DNA of 64,000 nucleotides from Neobacillus niacini (GTDB lineage: Bacteria > Bacillota > Bacilli > Bacillales > Cytobacillaceae), in contig NZ_JAUSZN010000001.1 in assembly GCF_030817595.1 (NCBI RefSeq), positions 5,816,001 through 5,880,000 of the forward strand, in the 5' to 3' direction. Position numbers and translations under genes: made by a program. The notes under the pieces are model-generated. The model saw only the letters and a list, made by a program, of their open reading frames with translations. It searched no databases and was not told the DNA's origin. The stretch's first letter is position 1. Every line of letters begins with the position of its first letter. Of this stretch, positions 55,837 through 64,000 are shown in pieces.

Positions 55837-56832
55837 ATGGCATTTTCCCTCTTTTCATCAAAAAATCGAATAGTTAACCTAGTAGTAAATGACCATTCGG
55901 TTCGTTTTGTTGAATTAAAACAAGCGAACCCCCCTGCTGCACAAAAATGGTGCGAACGCTTCCTTCCCCCGGGAGTTATTACCGAAGGGAAGATTACTGA
56001 TATTGATTCGCTGGCAAATATACTGGAAGAGTGTATTGATGAATGGAAAATTAAAGGTCGTCAAGTTCGTTTTCTTGTTCCTGACCCGCTGGTGATTATC
56101 CGTAAAGTCTCTATACCTGCTGATATTCAGGATGATGAAATCAAGGGATATTTATATTTGGAACTTGGTTCTAGTATACATTTACCATTTGAAGAACCAG
56201 TCTTTGATTATTTTCCACTCGCTAATAAAGGGAAGACAAAGGATTTGCTTTTGTTTGCGGCCCCTGAACAATATGTAATGGAATATGCAGAATTATTCTC
56301 TAGTCTGAAGCTAAACCCAATTGCAGCAGATATTTCGCCGCTGGCATTGTATCGTTTATTCCATCAAATCGGACAAGCTGGGGAAAATGAGGTTTTGTTT
56401 ACGGTACAGTTTGACTTAACAAGTGTTAATTTATGCATTTTTGAAGAGACTGTACCTCTTGTGATGAGACAGTTCCCGCTTCCTTTTGATATGGATAAAT
56501 GGGATATCAAACAAGATATTGCAGGCTCGATGATATTTAAATACACGGGCGATACAGAGGAATTAGTTCTCCAGTTCGAAGATATATTAAATCAAATTAA
56601 CAAGTTAGTAGATTTTTATCGTTATACACTTTCAAATGAAAAAAAGGATATCACGAAGTTCCTTTTAAACGGTGATCATCCAATGCTAGAAGCGATCTTT
56701 GACGAAATGAACGAAAGATTTGAGATACCTGTTGAGAGGATTGAACAGGAAGGAATTGAAAATGGTAAAACAGGAAGCGTACCGGCTAATCTATTATTAT
56801 CTTTAGGTCTCGCTTTAAAAGAGGTGAAATGA
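55837..56832 (+). CDS. pilM: Pilus assembly actin-like protein PilM
   Basis: Cytoplasmic ring component that links PilN to the motor ATPase. The 331-residue protein fits the PilM family, with the conserved VRFLVPDPLVIIRKVSIP segment (about 87-104), a two-domain actin-like layout and an ELGSSIHLPFEEPVFDY stretch. The nucleotide-binding residues are only partly conserved. It overlaps pilN by 4 bp (ATGA), which supports a fixed PilM-N-O complex. Confidence 0.9.
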   Translation: MAFSLFSSKNRIVNLVVNDHSVRFVELKQANPPAAQKWCERFLPPGVITEGKITDIDSLANILEECIDEWKIKGRQVRFLVPDPLVIIRKVSIPADIQDDEIKGYLYLELGSSIHLPFEEPVFDYFPLANKGKTKDLLLFAAPEQYVMEYAELFSSLKLNPIAADISPLALYRLFHQIGQAGENEVLFTVQFDLTSVNLCIFEETVPLVMRQFPLPFDMDKWDIKQDIAGSMIFKYTGDTEELVLQFEDILNQINKLVDFYRYTLSNEKKDITKFLLNGDHPMLEAIFDEMNERFEIPVERIEQEGIENGKTGSVPANLLLSLGLALKEVK

Positions 56833-57617
56833 TGTTAGTAGAAATTAACCTGCTTCCCCAAAAAGAACCAAGGAAAAAAAGCTTTTTTATTATAGTAACT
56901 GCAATGGCAGTTATTTTTCTATCCCTAGGAACGTATTATTTCTTGCAAATTCAGACGACTAAAAGTGATATTGCCAATCTCGATAGTCAAATCAAAATGA
57001 CAAAAGATTTAGCGGCGATAGAGGAAAAGAATGCAAATAAGAGTGAATCTGAATTATCTATTACACTTTTAAAAAGTGCCGTTGAATGGGCTAATAGCTA
57101 TCCAATAGAGACCATACCTGTTATGCAGCATTTGACAGGTTTATTGCCAGAACGTGGTTTTATCCAAACCTTTGCTTATACAGAGGCTGGTACAGTCACT
57201 ATTTCCGTTCAATTTGATAGCGCAAGAGAGGCTGCTTATTTCTTAGATAATTTAAATGAATCAGAATGGATTGATGATGCTAATCTAAGCTCCTTGACTG
57301 CCAAGGAGCAAGAAGAAAACAAAGAAGCCGTACCTTCAACAGCCACTCAGGGTACTAACAATCAACAAACTAGTACGAACGTAAATAACCAATCAATTGT
57401 GGTCACAACCGACCCAAATAATCCAAATAGTATCATAATCACTCCAGTAGATCCGAATACAACCGATGCACAGGATACAACAGCTACAGCTCAACAACAA
57501 CCAGTGGATGTATTACCAAGGTATATTGGTCAATTTGAAATTAAGTTTAATAAAGAAACGATTAAGAAGCTGCTTAATAAAGGGAGCGAAGATGAGGAAG
57601 GAGTGACACAATCATGA
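56829..57617 (+). CDS. pilN: Pilus alignment protein PilN
   Basis: Bitopic membrane protein. The 262-residue protein carries the short cytoplasmic INLLP motif (residues 6-10), the peptide known to dock into PilM, then a basic patch, one membrane helix (about 17-38), a coiled coil and an external ferredoxin-like fold. A low-complexity Asn/Thr/Gln/Pro insertion (about 165-225) interrupts the second half. It overlaps pilO by 4 bp. Confidence 0.9.
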   Translation: MMLVEINLLPQKEPRKKSFFIIVTAMAVIFLSLGTYYFLQIQTTKSDIANLDSQIKMTKDLAAIEEKNANKSESELSITLLKSAVEWANSYPIETIPVMQHLTGLLPERGFIQTFAYTEAGTVTISVQFDSAREAAYFLDNLNESEWIDDANLSSLTAKEQEENKEAVPSTATQGTNNQQTSTNVNNQSIVVTTDPNNPNSIIITPVDPNTTDAQDTTATAQQQPVDVLPRYIGQFEIKFNKETIKKLLNKGSEDEEGVTQS

Positions 57618-58399
57618 AACTAAGTTTCTCAAAAAAGCATAAACTTATTTTATTGGTTGGCCTTCTTCTTATTGTCTTTCTAGTTGTCTATGCCCAATTC
57701 ATTAAGCTTTCACCCTTGAAATCTGATTTAGAATCAAAAGAACAGACATTGGTAACTGAAAAAAAACTACTAGATTCGATTTCTCAGAAAAAACTAGATG
57801 ATACAAAAAAGGTAACCGAAGATACAAGAGAACTGCAAAAAAAGGTACCCGTCACCCCATTACAGGAACAGTTTATTCTAGATTTAGAGAAGGCAGAAAA
57901 TGTCTCAAATAGTAAGATTAGCAGTATGGCTTTTTCAAAAGATGCGGATGTACCGATGGCAACAGAAGCTGCTCCTGCTGCAGAGACGGCTAATGCTGCA
58001 GAGACGACTGAGACAACCGAAGTTCCTGAGGTTAAAACCGTTCAAGAAACTACAGCAGAACAAGCGGCTCCAGCACCTACCTCAGGATTAAAGAAATTAA
58101 CTGTAAATCTTAGTGTTGAATCACCTGCATATGAAGATATTGAAAAGTTTATCGCAACACTCGAATCGTTAAAGCGAATAGTCGTTGTTGAAGCAATCAA
58201 TTACTCAGGGGGAGAAGAAGTAACGACTCTTAATCCTGAAGAAGAGAAAAAACCAATATCCTATACTCTTACAGTATCAGCGTATTATTTACCAGGTCTG
58301 GAGGATCTAATTGCGGAGCTTCCGAAGATAGATGCGCCCGCACCTGCTAATAAGAAAAATCCATTAAGCGCCTCTTCAGATGTTTTGAAGAATAATTAG
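57614..58399 (+). CDS. pilO: Pilus alignment protein PilO
   Basis: Partner of PilN across the membrane. The 261-residue protein has a short basic N-terminus, one membrane helix (about 10-29), a coiled coil (about 33-80) and an external domain with the VNLSVESPAYEDIEKFIATLE pattern in parts, typical of PilO-like folds. An Ala/Glu/Thr-rich low-complexity linker (about 115-155) separates them. No PilP or secretin gene follows, consistent with a single-membrane cell. Confidence 0.88.
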   Translation: MKLSFSKKHKLILLVGLLLIVFLVVYAQFIKLSPLKSDLESKEQTLVTEKKLLDSISQKKLDDTKKVTEDTRELQKKVPVTPLQEQFILDLEKAENVSNSKISSMAFSKDADVPMATEAAPAAETANAAETTETTEVPEVKTVQETTAEQAAPAPTSGLKKLTVNLSVESPAYEDIEKFIATLESLKRIVVVEAINYSGGEEVTTLNPEEEKKPISYTLTVSAYYLPGLEDLIAELPKIDAPAPANKKNPLSASSDVLKNN

Positions 58400-58438
58400 A
58401 AATTACTTTCCTTAATACCAAGGTAAAAGGGTTTTTAA

Positions 58439-58864
58439 ATGAAAAAGACAAGTTATCTTAATGAAAAAGGATTTTCACTTGTAGAAGTGCTAGCGGTAAT
58501 TGCCATCCTAGGCTTTATTGCATCAATTGGGCTTATTTCGATCTCAAATGTAATAGCTAAATCAAAGGATAAGACCTTTGTTAATAATGCATTAACAATT
58601 ATACATGCAGCTGATTTATATCTTCACGATGAAAAAGTAGCAGATAAAGATAGTCTCACTCAAATTACTTATGAGGATTTATATAATTTTAATTATATAA
58701 ATGAATTCTATGATCCTTATACAGGTGAGGTATTAGCGCCATCGGATGAAACTTATGTTGAAGTAACAGACGGAAAAATTACCAAAGTTTTTTTAAGTGG
58801 AGAGAACCGGAACCTCTACTCTGAGATTGATAATATATCAGTAGACCTAATAAGTATGAAATAA
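58439..58864 (+). CDS. Additional type IV pilin
   Basis: The 141-residue prepilin reads MKKTSYLNEKG-FSLVEVLAVIAILGFIASIGL, with an 11-residue leader and Glu at mature position 5. The helix region (ISNVIAKSKDKTFVNNALTIIHAA) closely parallels PilA (IGNVISKSDDKAKVQEALLIIDAA), so it probably arose by duplication of pilA and packs in the same way. The globular part is smaller and Tyr-rich. Last gene of the pilus operon, before a strong terminator. Confidence 0.88.
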   Translation: MKKTSYLNEKGFSLVEVLAVIAILGFIASIGLISISNVIAKSKDKTFVNNALTIIHAADLYLHDEKVADKDSLTQITYEDLYNFNYINEFYDPYTGEVLAPSDETYVEVTDGKITKVFLSGENRNLYSEIDNISVDLISMK

Positions 58865-58892
58865 AGTGAAAAAATTGACGAAAGCATTGTAT

Positions 58893-58924
58893 AACAAGAC
58901 GACAAAAGTCTTGTTATTTTTTTT
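58893..58924 (+). terminator. Terminator of the pilus operon
   Basis: Stem AACAAGAC / GTCTTGTT and a long T run. Confidence 0.93.
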
Positions 58925-58980
58925 CGTCTTTATGATAGGATGGTAGAAATTGCTATTGGTAGAGGGAGGAGTACGAGTTA

Positions 58981-60060
58981 GTGGATAAGCCGAATCGTGG
59001 CAATACCATCAAAATAAAGCTAAATGGAGAAAGCCAGACTTTCACTGAAGAGCCCATTAAGAAGGAACAAGAATCTTGCAAAGATTCTTTTACTAAAGTG
59101 ATAAACATCGACGAAGATTTCAATGATCAGGATGTTTTTCTAGAGACTGCTGCTGCAAAGGAATCGGTCGATGAAAGTTTTGACTGGATTATTCCTGAAT
59201 CCGCAGGAAACCACATTCAGGAATACAAAGTTGTCAGCAGTCAAAACCAGAAAAAAGGCGGTAAAAAGAAAACTGCTAATTTCACAACCTTTTCGATGAA
59301 GCGAAATGGTGGCGTGCTAAAATCTATTATTGTAACTGCCGTTTTTGCTATCTTAATTGGGACTAGCTTTGGGGTCCTTATGCTTAAGTTAGTCATTAGT
59401 GAAAACAGTAAACCAGCAGTAACTGAGCCAGTGGACGTAGGTAAAGGGTCTGACAAAGGTTCAGAAGCAACAGGTGGAACGAGTAGTGCGATTGTCCTTG
59501 GAACACAAAATGTGTTTATCGTTCAGGGCGGAGCTTTTACTACAAAAGACGCAGCAACAAGTGCAGCAAGCCAAGCAAAAGGCAAAGGGTTGCCAGCACA
59601 AACTTTATCAATAAGTGAAAAAGAATATTTGTTTTTAGGTGTGGCTGATTCAATTGAAACAGCGAAGGCGTTAGGGGCACAATATAAAGCTAATGGATTT
59701 GAGGATGTATTTTCAAAACAACTCCCGATTGCTGAAAAGAATGTGTCAGATATAAATGAAACCGAGAAAAGCTTTCTCGAAGCTGCTTCAGATATTTACC
59801 AACAACTATCAAAGATCACTTCCAACGCGATTGTTTCTGGAAGTATTTCATCAGAAGGTAGTAAAGAAGTTGCAGGGATTGGTGATCAACTGAGTCAATC
59901 TGCAGACAAGCTGAAAAATGAAAAAGTAAAAAATCTTAACAAGGAATTATCGAGTGCGTTGGCGGGTGTAGAATCATTTCAAGAAAAGAAGAGTAAAGAT
60001 AGTTTGGTTGAAGCACAACAGCATTTATTAAATTATCTAAGTATCTATTATTCATTGTAG
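58981..60060 (+). CDS. spoIIB: SpoIIB-like sporulation SPOR-domain protein
   Basis: SpoIIB acts at the sporulation septum during engulfment. The 359-residue protein starts with GTG behind GGGAGGAG. It has an acidic cytoplasmic N-terminus (KIKLNGESQTFTEE, like the B. subtilis protein), one membrane helix (about 112-137), a SPOR domain that binds denuded septal peptidoglycan (about 177-250, FIVQGGAF ... LFLGVADS) and a helical C-terminus. It sits directly before maf, as in B. subtilis. Confidence 0.88.
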   Translation: MDKPNRGNTIKIKLNGESQTFTEEPIKKEQESCKDSFTKVINIDEDFNDQDVFLETAAAKESVDESFDWIIPESAGNHIQEYKVVSSQNQKKGGKKKTANFTTFSMKRNGGVLKSIIVTAVFAILIGTSFGVLMLKLVISENSKPAVTEPVDVGKGSDKGSEATGGTSSAIVLGTQNVFIVQGGAFTTKDAATSAASQAKGKGLPAQTLSISEKEYLFLGVADSIETAKALGAQYKANGFEDVFSKQLPIAEKNVSDINETEKSFLEAASDIYQQLSKITSNAIVSGSISSEGSKEVAGIGDQLSQSADKLKNEKVKNLNKELSSALAGVESFQEKKSKDSLVEAQQHLLNYLSIYYSL

Positions 60061-60103
60061 TCGACAAAAGCTGATATTTTCCGGGAAATTATCCTTGAAT
60101 AAC

Positions 60104-60131
60104 GAGCCTGTCTATTTTGGACAGGCCTTTT
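60104..60131 (+). terminator. Terminator of spoIIB
   Basis: Stem GCCTGTC / GACAGGC with a 7-base loop and a short T run. Confidence 0.82.
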
Positions 60132-60290
60132 GTAATGAAATCATAATATTTTGAATTTAATTCCGAGAGATACTTTGCATAATTTGACAAATTTCTTCGA
60201 ACTTTAATCATATAAAAATTGTTTGCTTCTACAAATTCTGATACGATTATCATGTATCTCCCTAAATGATGCAAAAGGTAAGGTGATGAA

Positions 60291-60860
60291 ATGCAAAACC
60301 TCATTTTAGCCTCTTCTTCTCCACGGCGAAAAGAACTTCTAGAAAACCTCCGATTAACATTCACGATCTCAAGCAGTGAAGTAGATGAAAGCTTTGATCC
60401 AACGCTTTCTCCAGAGGATGTAGTTATGGATCTTGCCGAGCGAAAAGCACAGGTTATTTTTAAAGAAAATCCAGAAGCGTTTGTTATTGGTTCCGACACG
60501 ATAGTTGTTGCCGAAGGCCAAGTCTTAGGAAAGCCAACTGACGACACAGACGCAATGGGAATGTTAAAAATGCTTTCTGGCAAAAAACATGAAGTTTATA
60601 CCGGTGTTTCCATATTGTCTCCAAATGGAACAGCACGTTTTTTTGAAAGAACAGAAGTCTGGTTTTGGGAGTTAACGGACGAGGAAATCAATTTCTATGT
60701 ACAAAGTGGTGAACCGCTTGATAAAGCAGGTGGATATGGCATTCAGCAGCTTGGAAGTATGCTTGTCAAAAAAATAAATGGAGACTATTTTGCGGTTATG
60801 GGTCTGCCCGTCGCAAGAACTTATCGCGAATTGAAGGGGCTAGGCTACCAATTGTCGTGA
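60291..60860 (+). CDS. maf: Maf nucleotide pyrophosphatase
   Basis: Hydrolyses non-canonical nucleoside triphosphates such as dTTP/UTP and modified forms; overproduction blocks septation in B. subtilis. The 189-residue protein has the N-terminal ILASSSPRRKELL motif, the EVDESF signature, AERKA, the VIGSDTIV catalytic segment and GKPTDDTDAMGML. Length equals B. subtilis Maf. GGTGATG-type site precedes the ATG. Begins the maf-radC-mreBCD block. Confidence 0.97.
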   Translation: MQNLILASSSPRRKELLENLRLTFTISSSEVDESFDPTLSPEDVVMDLAERKAQVIFKENPEAFVIGSDTIVVAEGQVLGKPTDDTDAMGMLKMLSGKKHEVYTGVSILSPNGTARFFERTEVWFWELTDEEINFYVQSGEPLDKAGGYGIQQLGSMLVKKINGDYFAVMGLPVARTYRELKGLGYQLS

Positions 60861-60904
60861 CAGCTATGTAGTTCTTTAACTCCCTATCATAGGGAGGAAT
60901 TAGA

Positions 60905-61594
60905 ATGTCAACCAATTCATTAATGATTCGTGATTTTCCTCAAGATGAAAGACCAAGAGAGCGATTTATTCAAAATGGTCCAGCCAGTTTATCAAACCAT
61001 GAATTAATTGCGATCTTACTAAGAACCGGCACGAAGGATGAAAGTGTTCTTCAATTATCGAACCGGCTGCTTACCAATTTTGAAGGCTTACGGCTTTTAA
61101 AGGATGCCACCTTAGAAGAAATGACTGAAATCAAGGGGATTGGTCAGGCGAAGGCGATCCAAATTCTCGCTGCAGTCGAAATTGGCAGGAGGATAGCGAA
61201 CTTAAACTATACGGACCGCTATGTGATTCGCTCCCCTGAAGATGGTGCTAACTATGTGATGAACGACATGCGCTTTTTATCACAAGAGCATTTTGTTTGT
61301 TTATATCTTAACACCAAGAATCAAGTGATCCATAAACAAACCATCTTTATCGGAAGCTTAAACGCTAGCATCGTACATCCTAGGGAGGTATTTCGCGAGG
61401 CTTTGAAACGTTCCGCTGCTTCTATCATTTGTCTCCACAATCATCCTTCAGGAGACCCCTCCCCAAGCCGTGAGGATATTGAGGTAACAAAGAGGCTCGT
61501 AGAGTGCGGGAAAATGATAGGGATCGATGTTCTCGATCACCTCATTATTGGCGAAAACAAATTTGTCAGCCTCAAGGAAAAAGGATATTTATAA
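60905..61594 (+). CDS. radC: RadC family JAB1/MPN protein
   Basis: Conserved DNA-repair-associated protein of unclear activity. The 229-residue protein has N-terminal helix-hairpin-helix elements (EMTEIKGIGQAKAIQILAAVE) and a C-terminal MPN domain with the metal motif HNHPSGDPSPS plus upstream Glu/His. Length fits B. subtilis RadC (231). It lies between maf and mreB as usual. Confidence 0.96.
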   Translation: MSTNSLMIRDFPQDERPRERFIQNGPASLSNHELIAILLRTGTKDESVLQLSNRLLTNFEGLRLLKDATLEEMTEIKGIGQAKAIQILAAVEIGRRIANLNYTDRYVIRSPEDGANYVMNDMRFLSQEHFVCLYLNTKNQVIHKQTIFIGSLNASIVHPREVFREALKRSAASIICLHNHPSGDPSPSREDIEVTKRLVECGKMIGIDVLDHLIIGENKFVSLKEKGYL

Positions 61595-61750
61595 TACTAT
61601 GATTTTTTTAAACGTTGGGATATAATAATGTTTATGATTTTTTAGGACATCTTTCGTGATTATCATATAAATTTACTAGAAAAATTACATGAATAGAAGG
61701 TATATTCACTTACCTTTAGCTATTTTCGTATCAGAAAGGGAGAAACAACT

Positions 61751-62773
61751 ATGTTTGGAATTGGGACTAGAGACCTTGGTATTGACTTGGGGACTGCAAA
61801 TACCCTTGTTTATGTAAAAGGTAAAGGGATTGTATTAAGAGAGCCATCTGTTGTGGCGATGCAGACAGACACGAAATCCATTGTCGCGGTTGGTAATGAC
61901 GCGAAGAACATGATTGGACGTACACCAGGAAATGTTGTTGCGATGAGACCAATGAAGGATGGAGTTATTGCGGACTTTGAAATTACCGCAGCTATGATGA
62001 AACATCATATTCGCCAGGCGATTAAAAGTAAGAGCATTTTCTCCGGTAAGCCTTATGTAATGGTATGTGTTCCATCTGGAATAACCGCTGTTGAGGAAAG
62101 AGCTGTTATTGACGCAACACGTCAAGCTGGAGCTAAGGACGCTTATACGATTGAAGAGCCATTTGCGGCTGCAATCGGGGCAAACCTGCCTGTTTGGGAG
62201 CCAACTGGCAGTATGGTTGTTGATATCGGCGGTGGTACGACAGAAGTAGCAATTATTTCTTTAGGCGGAATAGTTACAAGTATCTCCATTCGTGTGGCTG
62301 GCGATGAAATGGACGAATCAATCGTTTCTTATATCCGAAAAAATTATAATCTTATGATTGGTGAACGTACGGCTGAAGCGATTAAAATGGAAGTTGGTTC
62401 TGCTGGTGACTCTGAGGGTATCGATAATATGGAAATTCGCGGACGTGATTTACTGACTGGTTTGCCAAAAACGATTGAAATCACTGCGAAGGAAATTGGT
62501 GTGGCATTAAAAGATACAGTCTATGCGATTGTCGAGGCTGTGAAAAATACATTAGAAAAAACACCGCCAGAGCTTGCAGCTGATATTATGGACCGGGGAA
62601 TTGTTTTAACAGGCGGCGGCGCCTTGCTTCGAAATCTGGACAAGGTGATTAGTGAAGAAACCAACATGCCTGTTCTTATTGCAGAAAACCCGTTAGATTG
62701 CGTAGCAATCGGTACAGGAAAAGCCTTAGACCATATTCAACTATTTAAAAACAAAGCTAAAGAGTCTAGATAA
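61751..62773 (+). CDS. mreB: Rod-shape-determining protein MreB
   Basis: Actin-like protein that guides the lateral wall synthesis machinery. The 340-residue protein has phosphate-1 motif [19 protein letters not shown] in parts (about 9-28), phosphate-2 [18 protein letters not shown] and the adenosine motif LTGGGALL. A short amphipathic [10 protein letters not shown]-terminus fits membrane binding. AAAGGGAG precedes the ATG. A repeat separates it from mreC. Confidence 0.98.
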   Translation: MFGIGTRDLGIDLGTANTLVYVKGKGIVLREPSVVAMQTDTKSIVAVGNDAKNMIGRTPGNVVAMRPMKDGVIADFEITAAMMKHHIRQAIKSKSIFSGKPYVMVCVPSGITAVEERAVIDATRQAGAKDAYTIEEPFAAAIGANLPVWEPTGSMVVDIGGGTTEVAIISLGGIVTSISIRVAGDEMDESIVSYIRKNYNLMIGERTAEAIKMEVGSAGDSEGIDNMEIRGRDLLTGLPKTIEITAKEIGVALKDTVYAIVEAVKNTLEKTPPELAADIMDRGIVLTGGGALLRNLDKVISEETNMPVLIAENPLDCVAIGTGKALDHIQLFKNKAKESR

Positions 62774-62778
62774 AAACG

Positions 62779-62841
62779 AAAAGCGGAAGCGCCTTGCACA
62801 GGGACTTATGGCCCCCAAGTCCATAGGCGCTGGAGCTAGAC
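62779..62841 (-). repeat. Intergenic repeat family, copy E (mreB-mreC)
   Basis: Reverse orientation: read on the minus strand it begins GTCTAGCTCCAGCGCCTATG and ends AAGGCGCTTCCGCTTTT, the family ends. The interior pairs as GGACTT / AAGTCC. It lies inside the mre operon, so it is probably transcribed. Confidence 0.85.
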
Positions 62842-62882
62842 ACAAAAAGAGAATCTACGTAGAAAAATAGAGGTGTATAATC

Positions 62883-63770
62883 ATGCCACAGTTCTTTTTG
62901 AATAAACGATTGATCGTTTTGCTGGTTAGCATAATTGTTCTCGTGGCATTGATTGGGTTTTCGTTAAGGGAGAGAAGTAAACTATCCTGGCCGGAGCAGT
63001 TCTTAAAGGATACTGCCGGCTTGGTTCAATCCCTGGTCTCAAAGCCTGCTCATTTGGTTGCAGGTTTTTTTGAGAATCTTCAGGACTTGCAAAATACATA
63101 TGAAGAGAATAAAGAATTAAAATCACGGATGGAGAAACTTGTTAGCCTTGAAGCACAGGTACAGGAGCTGGAAAAGGACAATAAAGAGCTGCGTGATATT
63201 CTCGGTGAAGAAGAGACCCTGAGAGATTTTGAACCTTTACAGGCAACAGTAATAGGTAGAAACCCTGATCGTTGGCATGAAATGATTATTATCAATAAAG
63301 GAAAAACAGACGGAATTAAAAAAAATATGGCAGTTGTCACGGCACATGGCTTAATCGGCAAGGTGAAAACCGTCAATCAATTTAGCTCAACCGTTCAACT
63401 ATTGAGTGCGATGGATCCAAAGAATCGAATCTCTGCTATTGTCCAAGGTGACACAAACGTTTTTGGTCTTGTGGAAGGCTATGATGAAGAGAAAAAAGCA
63501 TTATTAATAAAAGCGATTCCTTCTGGGGTTGAAATTAAAAAGGGGCAAAATGTCATCACCTCTGGTCTAGGCGGCGTCTTTCCTCAAGGTTTGCAAATTG
63601 GTAAAGTAATTGAGGTTAAGCCTGATCAGTATGGATTGAACCAAACTGCGTTAGTTGAACCAGGTGCGGATTTTTACGATTTAGAAAATATCATTGTGAT
63701 AACCAGAACAATTGCTCAGCCTAGTGAAGCAGATATGACGGGTGAAGGAGAGGAGGAGGAGGATTTGTGA
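62883..63770 (+). CDS. mreC: Rod-shape-determining protein MreC
   Basis: Membrane-anchored scaffold linking MreB to the wall synthases outside. The 295-residue protein has one membrane helix (about 9-26), a coiled coil (about 65-105) and an extracellular two-lobe beta domain (about 120-275), with the conserved IINKGKTDGIKKNMAVVTAHGLIGKV segment in parts. A Glu-rich C-terminus EGEEEEDL ends the protein. It overlaps mreD by 4 bp. Confidence 0.97.
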   Translation: MPQFFLNKRLIVLLVSIIVLVALIGFSLRERSKLSWPEQFLKDTAGLVQSLVSKPAHLVAGFFENLQDLQNTYEENKELKSRMEKLVSLEAQVQELEKDNKELRDILGEEETLRDFEPLQATVIGRNPDRWHEMIIINKGKTDGIKKNMAVVTAHGLIGKVKTVNQFSSTVQLLSAMDPKNRISAIVQGDTNVFGLVEGYDEEKKALLIKAIPSGVEIKKGQNVITSGLGGVFPQGLQIGKVIEVKPDQYGLNQTALVEPGADFYDLENIIVITRTIAQPSEADMTGEGEEEEDL

Positions 63771-64000
63771 AGAAATTCCTGCTTCCTCTTTTGTTTCTAT
63801 TCCTTTTCTTATTAGAGAGCCTGTTTGCTCAATATGCCCCTCCAGAAGTTTTTGGCCGCAACTATATTTTGGCGCCTCATTTTCTGTTCGGAGGTATCTT
63901 GTTCCTTGCCATCTATGCAGGCAAAAAATACGGAATCATTTATGCGGCTATTTTTGGACTACTATTTGATATCGTTTGGATTGAAATTATTGGCATTTAC
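63767..64000 (+). CDS. mreD: Rod-shape-determining protein MreD (5' part)
   Basis: Integral membrane partner of MreC. Only the first 78 codons lie in the window. GTG at 63767 overlaps the mreC stop (GTGA) with GGAGGAGGAGG just upstream inside mreC. The product starts MKKFLLPLLFLFLFLLESLF and continues with hydrophobic segments including the YAAIFGLLFDI stretch typical of MreD. The gene runs off the right edge. Confidence 0.95.
   Translation, partial: MKKFLLPLLFLFLFLLESLFAQYAPPEVFGRNYILAPHFLFGGILFLAIYAGKKYGIIYAAIFGLLFDIVWIEIIGIY

Overview
The window is chromosomal DNA from a low-GC, endospore-forming member of the Bacillaceae (Bacillus/Neobacillus-like; the genus cannot be fixed from this sequence alone). 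The evidence is gene order. From lcfA to mreD the genes run almost exactly as in the Bacillus subtilis lcfA-fadR-fadB-etfBA ... mreBCD region. Sporulation and germination genes (gerE, gerM, spoVID, ysxE, spoIIB), AAGGAGG-type ribosome binding sites, TTG/GTG starts, a lysine riboswitch and a T-box leader all fit.

Layout. 1-300: left edge with a decayed peptide-transporter fragment and the lcfA promoter. 0.3-5.5 kb: fatty-acid degradation (lcfA, fadR, fadB, etfB, etfA) with a FadR operator. 5.6-9.7 kb: trxA, uvrC and riboswitch-controlled lysC. 9.7-13.8 kb: yslB (reverse strand) and succinate dehydrogenase sdhCAB. 13.9-19.6 kb: a class D sortase, gerE, ysmB, racE, gerM, rph, ysnA, ysnB. 19.6-20.2 kb: tRNA-Arg(UCU) followed by repeats. 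20.2-29.5 kb: ysoA and the protein-quality-control block tig, clpX, lonB, lonA, ysxC. 29.6-36.6 kb: ysxD (reverse) and the hemAXCDBL operon from glutamyl-tRNA to uroporphyrinogen precursors. 37-39.5 kb: spore coat genes. 39.6-44 kb: T-box-controlled valS, and folC.

44-58.9 kb is the accessory part. Where B. subtilis carries only comC between folC and spoIIB, this genome has a complete type IV pilus locus. It comprises a GAF-GGDEF diguanylate cyclase, a divergent three-gene minor-pilin operon ending in a large GspK/PilX-like protein, an acidic membrane protein, a VanW-like protein, the extension ATPase PilB with an N-terminal MshEN (c-di-GMP-binding type) domain, the retraction ATPase PilT, the platform protein PilC, the major pilin PilA with its own promoter, prepilin peptidase PilD/ComC, the PilM-PilN-PilO assembly platform and a further pilin. 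No secretin is present, as expected in a Gram-positive. Together they suggest a retractable pilus whose extension may respond to c-di-GMP.

58.9-64 kb returns to the conserved order: spoIIB, maf, radC, mreB, mreC and the start of mreD.

Non-coding structure is rich. Five copies of one intergenic repeat keep conserved end stems while the central stem differs in sequence but still pairs. There is a separate 136-bp inverted-repeat element before uvrC, three 51-bp tandem repeats after the tRNA, and two arrays of a GGCACRTAAA motif spaced exactly 20 bp apart after hemL.
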